A stretch of 38,567 bases of DNA, taken from NCBI GenBank assembly GCA_947647595.1, contig CANSKZ010000007.1:65229-103795 (forward strand). Direction: 5' to 3'. This document shows, piece by piece, positions 1 through 9,947 of this stretch. The translations under genes and the position numbers were made by a program. This DNA comes from an uncultured Clostridium sp. GTDB taxonomy: Bacteria > Bacillota > Clostridia > TANB77 > CAG-508. The notes beneath the pieces are model-generated. The model ran no database searches and had not been told where the DNA came from. It was given only the letters and a program-made list of their open reading frames with translations. The stretch's first letter is position 1; each line of letters opens with the position of its first letter.

Positions 1-833
1 TTTATTAAATCCGATTTTATCATCAAAATAACAGCCACAACATAAACATACGAAATTAATAGATACACCAATCTAAAGTATTCCGTATAGAATCCTAGCA
101 TGATATAGGCAACATTATAGAGCATACTTAAAATAATCGATAAAGTTAAAGCATAAATAGAAATGTTAAAGCAATGTTTCAAATTCATACTAATTCTGCA
201 TACTTTAGCAACAATTAATGCAAATAAACTCATAATTAGCCAATCCATTAAAATCGACACAAACTGCACCATAAAAATACTAAATAGCATCACAAAAAAT
301 ATTGTAATTGCAATTCCATTCATTCCAATTTTTTCAATTTCTTGCAGAACTCCTGTTTTATCAAAAGAGGTCATTCCATATTGGTCTGCTAATTTCTGAT
401 AATCGTATTCAATTTCCAAACTACCATTTTTATAAAATGCTTTATTTTTTAGAAAAATAACACCAGTTGATTTGATTTCACTTTTGTATTTTTGTAGTGT
501 TTCTTCTGTAATTTCTTCCCCTGTATCAGCAATCATATATATATCATATTCTTCGTCGTGTGCATAAATCCTTTCTGAAAATTGTAAATTTCCATTTTCA
601 TACGAAAAATCAGGTAATTCGTTTTGGATATATTGGTAACCTTTTTGCATTACTTTCATCATGTCATATGTTTGAAATACTGCTATTACAGCTGATAAAA
701 TCAACACAATGAGAAAGAAATATTTCATTGCAATGGAAATTTTTTCTTCTAAAAAAACTCCATAATTTTCGAGCTTTGTAACAGCAATTTTTACTCTTGT
801 AAAAAATCCTATTTTTTTATTTTCCTTTTCCAT
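1..833 (-). CDS. DUF1189 family membrane protein (3' end outside window)
   Basis: Reading down from the ATG at 833, the frame stays open to base 1, so the C-terminus lies outside the window. The protein starts MEKENKKIGFFTRVK and continues with the ENYGVFLEEKISIAMKYFF stretch, which matches DUF1189 proteins. A first transmembrane segment follows at about residues 35-55, then an extracytoplasmic region of roughly 110 residues, then several hydrophobic segments near the visible end. The function of the family is not established. The start overlaps the stop of alr (TAATG), so the two are likely translationally coupled. No in-phase CGG codon was seen. Confidence 0.75.
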   Translation of the reverse strand, partial: MEKENKKIGFFTRVKIAVTKLENYGVFLEEKISIAMKYFFLIVLILSAVIAVFQTYDMMKVMQKGYQYIQNELPDFSYENGNLQFSERIYAHDEEYDIYMIADTGEEITEETLQKYKSEIKSTGVIFLKNKAFYKNGSLEIEYDYQKLADQYGMTSFDKTGVLQEIEKIGMNGIAITIFFVMLFSIFMVQFVSILMDWLIMSLFALIVAKVCRISMNLKHCFNISIYALTLSIILSMLYNVAYIMLGFYTEYFRLVYLLISYVYVVAVILMIKSDLI

Positions 834-1949
834 TATATATACTCCCTTCTAATCATGCTATTTACTTGCATCGGTGAAATTTCAAAAATCACATCATCCT
901 CAATTGAAATTCCTTCACTTTCTGTAATATCGACAACACAATGATACATTCCAATTCTTCCTATTATATTATATTTTTGATGATTTATCAAAACTTTTAA
1001 TCGATTATCTTTAAAAAATTTTTTAAGCTCAATTCCAACTGATAAAATATTTTCTTTAAGTGAAAAAATATCTCTATCTTTGCGCATATTGAATCCATCT
1101 ATAAACCCAACTGGAACAATGGCTATTTTCGTTTCTCGTTTTGTATGATACATTTTTCCATAACTAATATTATATCCTTTTGGAAGTGTTTTTATTTCTT
1201 GAATCGACGATTTCAACTCTCCAATTTTCACAAGACCATTCACTTTCACTAAAGTTCTTCCTTGCAACGCAGAACCGATTCGAATCGCATTTAAGTTCAT
1301 CATAGGATATTTCAAAAATGATGTAGATGCTGAACAATGCAACATTCCGCGGAGTTTGTCCTTCTTGTTTTAAAAATTTTATCACCTCTAAAAATCGGTC
1401 AAATTGTTTTTCTGTAAATTTCTGTTCCATTGGTTTGGCAAAATGTGTATAGGTGCCTGTGATTTTTAAATTATCACACATTTTGAAAGCTTCTAATATG
1501 TCATTTTGATTAGAATATAAAAATCCAAATCTTCCAAATCCTGTGTCAATTTTAAAATGTGCTTTTGCTTCGCAATCTTGAATTTTTGCAATTTTTTCGA
1601 TGATTTCAATTTGTTCTTTGGAACTAACGGTTAAGGTGATTTTATTTTCTATCAATTGCGCTAATTCTTTTTCTTTTGAAAACGGTGTCAGCATTAAAAT
1701 TTCTTCATCGATTCCAGCTTGTCTTAAAAGAAGTGCTTCTTCTAAATTAGCAACCGCCAAAAAATCAATTCCATTGTTGATAAGAAATTTTGAATACTCC
1801 ACCAAACCTAAACCCATTCCATTTCCTTTTACCACAGCAATGATTTTTGGCAAATTTCCGCTATCATCTTTTCCAAAGGAATTCAAGCGCGTTCTTATTA
1901 TTTTTAAATTATTTTTCAAGTCTTTTCGACTAATCGTCAATTTTTTCAT
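833..1949 (-). CDS. alr: Alanine racemase, read through one +1 CGG site
   Basis: PLP-dependent interconversion of L- and D-alanine for peptidoglycan. The first frame (1949 to about 1347) has the PLP-lysine region IIAVVKGNGMGLGL and the barrel motif FKIDTGFGRFGF. The second frame (to 833) has the catalytic-tyrosine region NISYGKMYHT and PVGFIDGF. The frames join at the in-phase CGG at 1347-1349 (codon 201): skipping its C gives Gln-Thr-Pro-Gly-Met-Leu-His-Cys-Ser-Ala, the segment expected at this point of the fold. The joined protein is 371 aa, normal for the family. Read without the shift, the zero frame runs 59 further codons of unrelated sequence to a stop at 1170. The PLP motif is divergent (KGNGMGLG rather than the usual KANAYGHG). 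The alternative is a pseudogene or a sequence error. Confidence 0.85.
1347..1349 (-). other. Candidate +1 recoding site, CGG-A in alr (codon 201)
   Basis: In-phase minus-strand context is act ccg CGG aat. Skipping the C gives GGA (Gly) and restores the downstream alanine racemase frame. The P-site codon is CCG. Confidence 0.75.
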
Positions 1950-1990
1950 AAAACTCCTATATTGATATTTTAAAAGGACAAATCGAATTT

Positions 1991-2347
1991 TTATTTTGCT
2001 TTTGTGTAAATACTTTCACAAGATTTACAAGTAATTTTCATTTCATAACTAGCCACTTTTTTGTCTAATATTGTGATTAAAGGCTCACTATCTTTCGGAC
2101 AACAAAATCTATTTTTGATTATAACCAATTCGTCCTTACAATTTTGTCCCACTTTACTATCTTCAAAATCTAATACAGCACGCCCTTGGCTTCCGCAATT
2201 ACATTGATATTTTAATTCTAATCGATCATACGTCGAATAACACAAATACCCTATATTTTCATTACATGTATCACAATACATCCAACCACCATAATTAGTT
2301 GCTAATCTTGTATTTTCTAATTCTTTGTTTTTTAATACTCTTGCCAT
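1991..2347 (-). CDS. Small cysteine-rich zinc-ribbon-like protein
   Basis: 118 aa, not recognised as a named family. Cysteines occur in pairs: YCDTC near residue 24, CNC near 49, CC near 83 and CKSC near 109. These could form one or two zinc ribbons. There is no signal peptide or membrane segment, so it is probably cytoplasmic. The ribosome binding site AAAGGAG precedes the ATG. It lies between alr and a small ferredoxin-fold-like protein on the same strand, but nothing in that context defines a role. The metal-binding reading is inferred only from cysteine spacing. Confidence 0.6.
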   Translation of the reverse strand: MARVLKNKELENTRLATNYGGWMYCDTCNENIGYLCYSTYDRLELKYQCNCGSQGRAVLDFEDSKVGQNCKDELVIIKNRFCCPKDSEPLITILDKKVASYEMKITCKSCESIYTKAK

Positions 2348-2381
2348 GATTTTATCTCCTTTAAAAATTGTATTTATTCAT

Positions 2382-2681
2382 CTAATACTTTTTTATTCGT
2401 TTTGAAATTAAGGCTCTACAAGTATTCATTTGAATGCAAGCATAAAAATTGTTTGTCACTTCTTTACCTTTTCCTATTGTTGTAGCATTATTAGCATCTT
2501 CCTCTGTTTCCCAAAGCACAAAATCGGTCCATATATCGCCTTGTAAGTAATGTTCCCAAGAAATAAAACCTTTAGCTTTAGAAATAATTTCATCGTGTAA
2601 TTTTTGTGTCAATTCTATAAAAGTTTCTTCGTTAATATTTTTCTTCAGTTTATACGAAAAAATCCAAGCTGTTTTTTCCAT
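2382..2681 (-). CDS. Small hypothetical protein, possible dimeric alpha-beta barrel
   Basis: 99 aa starting MEKTAWIFSYKLKK. The pattern of a beta strand (AWIFSYKL), a helix (EETFIELTQKLHDEII), a strand (GFISWEHYL), then DFVLWETEEDANNA and a final strand with CRALISK resembles the ABM/dimeric ferredoxin-fold group. I do not recognise a specific family or enzyme activity. A purine-rich ribosome binding site (GGGGG) precedes the ATG. The gene is likely expressed together with its neighbour at 1991-2347. Confidence 0.6.
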   Translation of the reverse strand: MEKTAWIFSYKLKKNINEETFIELTQKLHDEIISKAKGFISWEHYLQGDIWTDFVLWETEEDANNATTIGKGKEVTNNFYACIQMNTCRALISKRIKKY

Positions 2682-2750
2682 AAAATTTTCCCCCTATCAC
2701 TCATTATTTCAGTAATACTAATGCGCTTTTATAAAAAATCTAACTTGCCA

Positions 2751-3755
2751 TCATTCTCTTTTTAAAAACGCCAAAAGTTCCTCTTTATTTGCAAAAACTT
2801 TATCAAAAATCAAATACAATGAATCTGTTGCATCATACTGCCCAATTGCATAACATTTTTTGCCCCATCCATAAGCAATTCCTGCTTCAATATGCGCAGA
2901 TTTTCCAGCTGGCAACACCAATAATAAATTTTTGGATTTTCTTTCTGCTTCGATATCATGTTTAAAAATCGTTTTTACTGTATCACTTGTCAGTTCTAGG
3001 CTTTCAAATGTTTTCATCAATTCTTCTGGATTTTGGTGGAGATTCAATCCAGCTTCTTCGTGGGATTTTTCGTTTTTCAAAAAACAATAATACGATACCT
3101 TTGCTTCCTCAAAAAGCTGACAAATCTCCAATATTTCTGCTTTATTTCTGGTTCTTCCTGCAATAAAGAAATCGTAACTTTCCTTTTCCTTATTTTCTTC
3201 CATTTCTTCTTCGATTTTATCTTCGCTTTCTCTCATGGCTAAAATTGTTTTTTCAAATAAAACATCTAATTCCCAGCCCAACTGCTCTGCTCCTTGTTTA
3301 ATGGTATCTCTTGAACAACCTGCTGCAAATTTTTTGTCCTTAAATTTCTTCTTCAAACTCGAAACTTCCATATCTTTTGTACTTTTCGATGGACGCATTT
3401 TGGTAGCTGCCCAAATCAAACCAGTTAATTCATCTACCGCAAATAAAATTTTTTCCATTTCTTTTTCTGGTTTGACCTCCGAACAAATTCCATAACCATG
3501 ACTACAAATCGCATGTATCATTTCTTCACTTGCCTCAATTTCTTTCAACAATTCTGGCGCTTTTTGACAATGTTCATCTGGATACTGTTCAAAATCCACA
3601 TCATGCAATAAACCAACTAAGCCCCAAAATTCCTCATCTTCTCCATTTTCTTTGGCAAAATAGCGCATCACTTGTTCTACCGTAAAAGCATGTCTTAGAT
3701 GAAATTCTTCTTTGTTATATTTTTTTAATAAATCAATAGCTTGTTCTCTTTCCAT
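2751..3755 (-). CDS. HD-domain hydrolase fused to a nucleoside deoxyribosyltransferase-like domain
   Basis: 334 aa from the ATG at 3755 (MEREQAIDLLKKYN). I chose this start because GGAGG sits at 3761-3765 with ideal spacing; an upstream GTG at 3797 would add 14 residues but has no comparable site. Residues 1 to about 185 form an HD phosphohydrolase-type domain (HAFTVEQVM, then LLHDVDFEQYP, then HAICSHGY). A charged E/K linker follows at about 186-195. The C-terminal 140 residues start YDFFIAGRTRNKAEI and contain LLVLPAGKSAHIEAGIAYGWG, which matches the nucleoside 2-deoxyribosyltransferase-like fold (substrate-site Asp/Glu on a Rossmann-like core). The fusion suggests nucleotide salvage or clean-up, but the substrate is unknown. 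It follows the FemAB-like gene closely. Confidence 0.7.
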   Translation of the reverse strand: MEREQAIDLLKKYNKEEFHLRHAFTVEQVMRYFAKENGEDEEFWGLVGLLHDVDFEQYPDEHCQKAPELLKEIEASEEMIHAICSHGYGICSEVKPEKEMEKILFAVDELTGLIWAATKMRPSKSTKDMEVSSLKKKFKDKKFAAGCSRDTIKQGAEQLGWELDVLFEKTILAMRESEDKIEEEMEENKEKESYDFFIAGRTRNKAEILEICQLFEEAKVSYYCFLKNEKSHEEAGLNLHQNPEELMKTFESLELTSDTVKTIFKHDIEAERKSKNLLLVLPAGKSAHIEAGIAYGWGKKCYAIGQYDATDSLYLIFDKVFANKEELLAFLKRE

Positions 3756-3796
3756 TTTTTCCTCCATTTTTCTATCTAAAAAATTCTGCTTTTTCA

Positions 3797-4855
3797 CTAG
3801 CTTTTACGAGATAACTTCTTCTTCAAAGTCCTCAAACTTCGAAATGTCTTTTCTGCCAACTTGTACAATTTATAAATAACTGGCTTATAAGGCATAAAAA
3901 CTTCCCCAATAAATTCCGTAAATTCTGCACCAAATCCTTTTTTGAAACGATACAATCCATATTGCGGATGATTTTCATCTACTACGCCTGAAACTCCACG
4001 AAAATCGTAAACTTCATGCCCTTTTTGAATTGCCTCTTGTATCATGGTCCATTGAAGCAAATAATTGGGCATCAAATTTCGATGAGAATTGGAGCTTGCC
4101 CCATACAAATACCACGTTTTTTTGCCATATAAAATTGGAATAATTCCTGCAATTGGCTTGTCCTCATGATACGCCATCAAAAGTTTCATATGTTCTGGCG
4201 CTAAAGCATCGTACATTTTTTCAAAATAATCCAAAGAACGAATAATAAAATCATCACGTTTTCCCGTTTCGACCATAATGCTATGAAAATCCTTCAAATC
4301 TTCCTTGGTTCCTTCTTTAATCACAACTCCTTTTTTCTTGGCTAAACGAATATTATATCTTGTCTTCGAATGAAAACCGCTAAATACTTCATCTTCCGTT
4401 TTCCCTTGAATATTCAATTGAAATACAAATCTCGGTTGGATTTCATCTTTAAAATCTTTACTATCATCTTTGATTTTATAGCCAGCATTTTCAATGATTT
4501 CACGGAATTTTTCGTCACTTTTTAAAATATCAGGTTCGATGCGAAGTACAAATGCCTTGTATTTTTTAGCAAGTTCATTCGCCCCTTCTGTCAAATCTTG
4601 TATCACTTTTTCATCATAAATATCACAAACTGGTCCTCTTGGTGAATACATCAAATTTCCAAAAATCGGGATTTTACGAATCCAAACACATAAACTTCCT
4701 TTAATATTTCCCTTTTCATCTTCCGATAAAATCACTTCTTTTATCCAACTTGTTTTGACTTGTCCCCATTCTAAAGATTGCTGAAAATTGCATCTCGAAT
4801 GACTCTCTAAAAATTCTTTATATTTTGATTTGTCTTGCTCTGTTAATAATCTCAT
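3797..4855 (-). CDS. FemAB/FemX-family peptidyltransferase
   Basis: 352 aa. Members of this family use aminoacyl-tRNA to add residues to the stem peptide of lipid II or related precursors at the cytoplasmic face of the membrane. Recognisable features are the N-terminal NFQQSLEWGQVK, the YSPRGPVCD segment, the GFHSKTRYNIRLAKKKGV motif typical of Fem proteins, and two GNAT-like halves ending YDFRGVSGVVDE...GLYRFKKGFGAEFTEFIGE. The length fits the family. The amino acid transferred cannot be read from sequence. It lies directly downstream of cysS with a hairpin in the gap. No in-phase CGG was seen. Confidence 0.85.
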   Translation of the reverse strand: MRLLTEQDKSKYKEFLESHSRCNFQQSLEWGQVKTSWIKEVILSEDEKGNIKGSLCVWIRKIPIFGNLMYSPRGPVCDIYDEKVIQDLTEGANELAKKYKAFVLRIEPDILKSDEKFREIIENAGYKIKDDSKDFKDEIQPRFVFQLNIQGKTEDEVFSGFHSKTRYNIRLAKKKGVVIKEGTKEDLKDFHSIMVETGKRDDFIIRSLDYFEKMYDALAPEHMKLLMAYHEDKPIAGIIPILYGKKTWYLYGASSNSHRNLMPNYLLQWTMIQEAIQKGHEVYDFRGVSGVVDENHPQYGLYRFKKGFGAEFTEFIGEVFMPYKPVIYKLYKLAEKTFRSLRTLKKKLSRKS

Positions 4856-4881
4856 TGGTATTTTTCCTTTCTGTTGGTTTT

Positions 4882-4905
4882 AGGGCAAGGAAGAAACCTT
4901 GCCCT
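4882..4905 (-). terminator. Intercistronic hairpin between cysS and the femAB-like gene
   Basis: A perfect inverted repeat GGGCAAGG / CCTTGCCC with a 6-nt loop lies just after the cysS stop. It is not followed by a clean U-tract on the minus strand, so it may be an attenuator or RNA-processing hairpin rather than a strong terminator. Confidence 0.5.
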
Positions 4906-4912
4906 CATACTC

Positions 4913-6292
4913 TTATATTTTTTGTAAAGTGGTTCCTTCTTTGGTATCTTTTACCAAATAGCCTTCCTTTATTAAAATATCTCTAATTCTGTCTGATTCT
5001 GCCCAATTTTTCGTTTGACGCGCTTCATCTCTTTGTTTTAGTAATTCCAAAATTTCATCTGACAAGGATTCTTCTTGTTTTTCATAATGTGCCAAATCAA
5101 ATCCTAAAATAGCATCAAATTTCAATAATAAATCTTTCAAATCTTTTGATTTTTGTGGATTTTTCAGCACTTCCCAAACAACACTCATAGCAACTGGCAT
5201 ATTTAAATCCTCATTAATGGCATTCAAAAATTTCTCTTCATAATTTTCAATTGTTTCTTTTTCAATGATTTCTGTTCCTTCTTTATGACGCAAATACCCT
5301 TCACGTAAGCGATTCAATGCAACTTTGGCAGATTCCATTGCTTCCCATGTAAAATTAATTTTATTTCGGTAGTTTGAAGTAAAATTAAACATTCGATACA
5401 CTAGCGGCTCATAGCCTTTGTCTGCTAAATTTTGTAAAGTATACAAATTGTTCAAACTTTTAGACATTTTTCCACCATCAATTGTCAAAAAGTCAACATG
5501 CATCCAAACTTGTGCTGGAATTTTTCCACAAAAACCTTTACTTTGTGCAATTTCATTTTCATGATGAATCGGAATATGGTCAATTCCACCTGTATGAATA
5601 TCAAACTGCTCGCCCAAATATTGATAACTCATTGCAGAACATTCCAAATGCCAACCAGGATAACATTTTCCCCAAAACGTATCCCATTTCATCAAATGAT
5701 TTTCTGGCGCTTTAATCCAAACTGCAAAATCTGAAATATTCTTTTTTTCGCTATCAAATTCAACTCTAGCACCAGCTTTTTGTTCTTCTACATTACGATT
5801 GGAAAGCACACCATATTTGTCTAATTTAGAAGTATCAAAATAAATCGTCTTTTCCGTTTCGTACGTAAAACCATTTTCGATGATTTGCTGAACATATTTT
5901 TCCATAACACCAATATGCTCGGTTGCTCTGGCTATGATTTCTGGTTTATCAATATTTAGTTTGTCAATATCTTGCAAAAAAGCATTCATATAAAATTCTG
6001 CAATTTCAAAAGGGTCCTTTTTCTCAATCCTAGCTGCTTTTAACATTTTGTCTTCGCCTTCATCACTATCCGAAACCAGATGCCCAACATCAGTTATATT
6101 CATCACATGTTTTAAGGAATACCCATTATATTTCAAAACACGTCTCAATGTATCCATAAAAAGATACGCTCTTAAATTTCCAATATGTGCATAATTGTAT
6201 ACCGTTGGTCCACAAGAATATAGTTTTACTTGGTTCTCATCAATTGGTTTAAATTCCTCTATTGTTCTTGTTAATGTATTGTATAAATTCAA
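4913..6292 (-). CDS. cysS: Cysteinyl-tRNA synthetase
   Basis: 459 aa class I synthetase charging tRNA-Cys. Visible motifs are the zinc cysteine in [15 protein letters not shown] (Cys27, with the HIGH-type HIGN at 36-39), [10 protein letters not shown] and HHENEIAQS (further zinc ligands), and KMSKS near residue 275. The length is typical. The start is a TTG at 6292, supported by AAGGAGAAGGA just upstream and by the usual N-terminus (M-x-LYNTLTR). It lies 28 bp after the PBP gene and is probably co-transcribed with it. All CGG trinucleotides on the coding strand are out of phase. Confidence 0.95.
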   Translation of the reverse strand: MNLYNTLTRTIEEFKPIDENQVKLYSCGPTVYNYAHIGNLRAYLFMDTLRRVLKYNGYSLKHVMNITDVGHLVSDSDEGEDKMLKAARIEKKDPFEIAEFYMNAFLQDIDKLNIDKPEIIARATEHIGVMEKYVQQIIENGFTYETEKTIYFDTSKLDKYGVLSNRNVEEQKAGARVEFDSEKKNISDFAVWIKAPENHLMKWDTFWGKCYPGWHLECSAMSYQYLGEQFDIHTGGIDHIPIHHENEIAQSKGFCGKIPAQVWMHVDFLTIDGGKMSKSLNNLYTLQNLADKGYEPLVYRMFNFTSNYRNKINFTWEAMESAKVALNRLREGYLRHKEGTEIIEKETIENYEEKFLNAINEDLNMPVAMSVVWEVLKNPQKSKDLKDLLLKFDAILGFDLAHYEKQEESLSDEILELLKQRDEARQTKNWAESDRIRDILIKEGYLVKDTKEGTTLQKI

Positions 6293-6320
6293 ATTTATCC
6301 TTCTCCTTTATTTTAAATTA

Positions 6321-8930
6321 TTAAACCTTATTTGCCGTCGTTCCATCTGGTGGAGTCGTTGTATTCGTTGTATTTTCTATTGAGTTACTTGGGTCTTCTG
6401 GCTTAGTTGGGGGGGTTGGATCTGTTATTTCATTTTTTGGTGGATTTGTACTTCCCCCTGAATCGTTGCTTGTATTGTTATTATTTGAGTTATTATTTCC
6501 TTCATTTGGTGTTTCTGGCGGTGTATTATTGACTGGTTGTTCTGGTGTTGGTACTTGCGGCTCCTCTATCACTGTTCCATCATGTGGGCAATATTCTGTT
6601 GGAACTTCTTCTGAAGATGCTCCAGCTGGCGACCATTTTGTTGTCCCTCTTTCTTTTGGTGGAACTGTATTTATATATCTATCTTCAGCAAACGGGCAGG
6701 TTTCCGTTGCTAATAAATTCGTTTCTGTACAAATTCGAATAGCAGTATTATTATCACATGCTTCTGGTATTGTACTTTCTGTAAATAATTCTGTATATAC
6801 TTCTTTACATTTTTCCGTCGCTCTTAACCCTGTTGCTTTACAAATTGCAACTTCCTTGATTCCTTCTGGTCTTGTAAATCTAGAACCCTCTAAGCCTTCA
6901 TGAATTTTTTTCATGACTTCTGCCCAAATTTTTCCAGCTGGATTTCCTGATGAATAAACAACTTCAGCATTGGATTCATATCCATACCAACAAATGGCTG
7001 TATAATATGGTGTGAATCCAGCAAGCCAACGGTCATAATCGCCATTGGTGGTTCCTGTTTTGGCAGCAACATCCATACCTTTTATCGCACAATATTTAGC
7101 GGTTCCAGCAGGTCCTACTACTGGTTGAGTCAATATATTCTTCGTAATATAAGCATTCTGATCAGACAAAACTCTGTTGACAGTTTGTTTTGGCTCTACT
7201 ACAACATTGTCTTCTTTATCTGTTACATATTTATAAAAAGTTGGTTCAATATACGTACCATTATTAGCAATGGCAGCATATGCGCCTGTCATTTCTGTGA
7301 CGGTTGCACCATCTTCTAGTCCACCTAAAGCAAGTGATAATCCTTCTCTTTCAAATTTAGGAAGTCCTACACTTTCGCAAAAAGCTTTTGATGTCTCCAA
7401 ACCAATGTCTGCTAATGCTTTTACATGTGGAACGTTAGCCGATATCTCAATAGCTGTACGAAGATTCATCAAACCTTTAAATCCAATATAATAATTTTTT
7501 GGTTTATAATTTCCCTCTTTAAAGGTTGTTTGCGTATCATTATATACTGTTGCTCCAGTAATTGCGCCTGACTCTAAACCTGGTGCAATTACCGAAATTG
7601 GTTTCATCGAAGAACCTGTTGATTTACGTAGTTTAGCTGGAATATTGAAATAACCCAATTTCGTTGAAGTTTCCCTTGCTCCTTTTTCTCCTACTGCTGT
7701 ACTTGCTGCTACAACATTTCCGTTTGTGTGGTCCATCACTACTACTGTTGGTATTGAATTTTGTTGCAAAGTCGTTCCGTCTTTCTTTTTTGATTTTCCA
7801 ACTGTACAATATTTATCTTGTTTGATAACTTCTTCCACCGTTGCTTGAATTGCTGTATCTTGTGTTGTGTAAATTTTTAGTCCGCTACTATATAAATATG
7901 TCTCAGCATAAGAACGGCTCATGTTTTTTTCTTCCATTAATTGCTCTAATATCTGATTTAAAGCAGCTTCAACAGTATAAGAAACTTGCACTGTTGGAGA
8001 AGTATCTCCGTTTGAAAAAGGAAGTCCTGCTTCTACTTCAGCTTTTGCAGTTTCGTATTCTTCTTGGTTAATATTGCCAAGTTCTAACATTTTCCCTAAA
8101 ACTGTTTTGGTACGTTTTTTGATATTTTCCTGTTTCTTTGCTTTTTTTGCTTCATCCTCTTCTTTAAAAGGATTATACGCATTTGGCGAATGATTAATTC
8201 CCGCCATAAAAGCACATTGTGCAATCGTCAACTCTGCTGGTTTTTTATTGAAATAATAAATAGCACCTAGTTCTACACCATTAATATCATTTCCGCCAAT
8301 GAAAATTAGATTTAAATATAATTCCAATATTTGGTCTTTCGATAAATATTGCTCAACTTGCATTGCTTTTGACATTTCTTTTACTTTTCTGACAACACCT
8401 GCTAAATTGCTATCTTCTTTTTCATTTGTGATATTTTTTACGAGCTGTTGTGTAATACTACTTCCACCAAACGATGATTTTCCAGCATGAGTAACATATG
8501 TAATGGTAGCTGCTGCTGTTCTTTTAATATCCACACCTTGATGTTCGTAAAATCTTTCATCTTCAATTGCCACGTAAGCTTTTGGCAAATATTGTCCCAT
8601 CTCTGATAAAGAAATACATTTTCGTTTACTATCTCCACTCAATGTCGCAATTAAATTTCCATCTTTATCATAAACAGTAGAATTCTCATACGGAATTACC
8701 AATTCCTCCTTACTAATCGTTAATTGATCACCAAACATTCCATAAAATACACCAACTACAATTCCACTTCCAATAATAATTGCCAACAATAATACAATTA
8801 TTAAAATTTTAATAATTTTTCCAGCCTTTGTCTTTTTCTTTTTTTCCTTATTTTTAGGCATACTTTTTTGGGCTTTTTTATTGACATCTGATGTTTTATA
8901 TTTTTTCGTATCATCTTTTTTATTTTCCAT
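6321..8930 (-). CDS. Bifunctional penicillin-binding protein, class A (PBP1A-like)
   Basis: 869 aa from the ATG at 8930, which has GGAGG 8 nt upstream; an in-frame TTG at 8945 lies before that site and is unlikely. Order of parts: Lys-rich cytoplasmic N-terminus, one transmembrane helix (about 38-63), a GT51 glycosyltransferase with catalytic Glu123 in IEDERFYEHQG and the SSFGGSSITQQLVKN motif, then the transpeptidase with S440-S-M-K443, S497-A-N and K624-T-G. The C-terminal 120 residues contain several Cys (CKATGLRATEKC, CTETNLLATETCPF) and end in a Pro/Asn/Thr-rich tail, which may extend into the wall. It polymerises and cross-links peptidoglycan. The gene follows fmt, an unusual neighbour. 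Confidence 0.93.
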   Translation of the reverse strand: MENKKDDTKKYKTSDVNKKAQKSMPKNKEKKKKTKAGKIIKILIIVLLLAIIIGSGIVVGVFYGMFGDQLTISKEELVIPYENSTVYDKDGNLIATLSGDSKRKCISLSEMGQYLPKAYVAIEDERFYEHQGVDIKRTAAATITYVTHAGKSSFGGSSITQQLVKNITNEKEDSNLAGVVRKVKEMSKAMQVEQYLSKDQILELYLNLIFIGGNDINGVELGAIYYFNKKPAELTIAQCAFMAGINHSPNAYNPFKEEDEAKKAKKQENIKKRTKTVLGKMLELGNINQEEYETAKAEVEAGLPFSNGDTSPTVQVSYTVEAALNQILEQLMEEKNMSRSYAETYLYSSGLKIYTTQDTAIQATVEEVIKQDKYCTVGKSKKKDGTTLQQNSIPTVVVMDHTNGNVVAASTAVGEKGARETSTKLGYFNIPAKLRKSTGSSMKPISVIAPGLESGAITGATVYNDTQTTFKEGNYKPKNYYIGFKGLMNLRTAIEISANVPHVKALADIGLETSKAFCESVGLPKFEREGLSLALGGLEDGATVTEMTGAYAAIANNGTYIEPTFYKYVTDKEDNVVVEPKQTVNRVLSDQNAYITKNILTQPVVGPAGTAKYCAIKGMDVAAKTGTTNGDYDRWLAGFTPYYTAICWYGYESNAEVVYSSGNPAGKIWAEVMKKIHEGLEGSRFTRPEGIKEVAICKATGLRATEKCKEVYTELFTESTIPEACDNNTAIRICTETNLLATETCPFAEDRYINTVPPKERGTTKWSPAGASSEEVPTEYCPHDGTVIEEPQVPTPEQPVNNTPPETPNEGNNNSNNNNTSNDSGGSTNPPKNEITDPTPPTKPEDPSNSIENTTNTTTPPDGTTANKV

Positions 8931-9013
8931 ACATTTATCCTCCAATTTATCAGTAACTTTTTTGCTTTCATTATATTACATTTGTCAAAAATGATAAAGT
9001 GCAAAAAGTGATT

Positions 9014-9947
9014 TTAAATCAGTTTTTCTCCTACTTCAATGTTATTTCCTCTTAAAAACTCCTGTATACTCATTTTTCTTGCATTTTCTCCTTGAATCTC
9101 TAAAACAGCAATTGCACCATCTATCGTTTTAATCTGCAAGCCTTTTTTACAATCTGCAACAATAACCGCTCCTGGCGCTTCTTCTAAATCTATTTTTTCT
9201 GGTACGATTTCTACTTTCCATAATTTAATTTTCTTTTGTCCCAAATTACAATATGCACCTAAAATCGGATTTAGTCCTCGAACTAAGTTTTTTAATTCAC
9301 GTGAAGTTAATTTATTCCAATCTATTTTTGCCATCTCTTTGGTCAGCATTGGAGCTAGCGTATATGTTTCGCCTTGTTTCGTATAAGTGGCTTGCCCTTT
9401 TTCTATTTTTTCAACTGCTTCACTTAAAAGTTTACTGCTTATAGTGGAAAGTCGATTCCATAATTCGCCTGTTGTTTCATTTTCGTTAATTGGCACTTGT
9501 TTTTGAAGAATGATGTCTCCAGCATCCATTTTTTCATTCATTTTCATAATTGTCGTTCCTGTGACCTCATCTCCCTTTAGAATTGCCCATTGAATTGGTG
9601 CCGAACCTCGGTATTTAGGAAGTAACGATGGATGCACATTAATCGCACCATACTTTGGAATTTTCAAAATAGACGCTGGTAAAAATTTTCCATAAGAAAC
9701 TACAACTATCATATCTGGCTCAAGATTTGCAATTTCCTCTTTGATTTCTTTTACTTTTTCTGGCTGGGCAATACGCAAATTATTCTCCATTGCAAATTCT
9801 TTGACTGGACAAGCCAGCATTTTCATGCCTCTTCCTTTTGGTCTATCTGGCGGTGTCACCACCAAACAAATTTCATGACCGATTCTGCACTAATTCCTCT
9901 AATGATTCCTTAGCAAAATCAGGTGTTCCCATAAAAATAATTCTCAC
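9014..9947 (-). CDS. fmt: Methionyl-tRNA formyltransferase, read through one +1 CGG site
   Basis: Formylates Met-tRNAfMet using 10-formyl-tetrahydrofolate. The GTG start at 9947 overlaps the def stop (TAGTG) and gives VRIIFMGTPDFAKESLEELVQN, the expected N-terminus. The next codon is CGG (9879-9881), and two codons later the zero frame meets TGA. Skipping the C gives G-H-E-I-C-L-V-V-T-P-P-D-R and opens the rest of the enzyme, with the catalytic NVHPSLLPKYRGSAPIQ and KMDAGDI motifs. The joined length is 310 aa, typical. Only 23 codons precede the site, so essentially all functional protein would depend on the shift. An internal start near 9865 would lack the first Rossmann strand, so I reject it. 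Confidence 0.88.
9879..9881 (-). other. Candidate +1 recoding site, CGG-T in fmt (codon 23)
   Basis: In-phase context is cag aat CGG tca tga. Skipping the C gives GGT (Gly23) and restores HEICLVVTPPDRP. Without the shift, translation stops two codons later. The P-site codon is AAT. Confidence 0.8.

Noticed and set aside
9014..9865. Internal start for fmt near 9865
   Set aside because: It would drop the conserved IIFMGTPDF strand, which is perfectly preserved upstream in the GTG-initiated frame.
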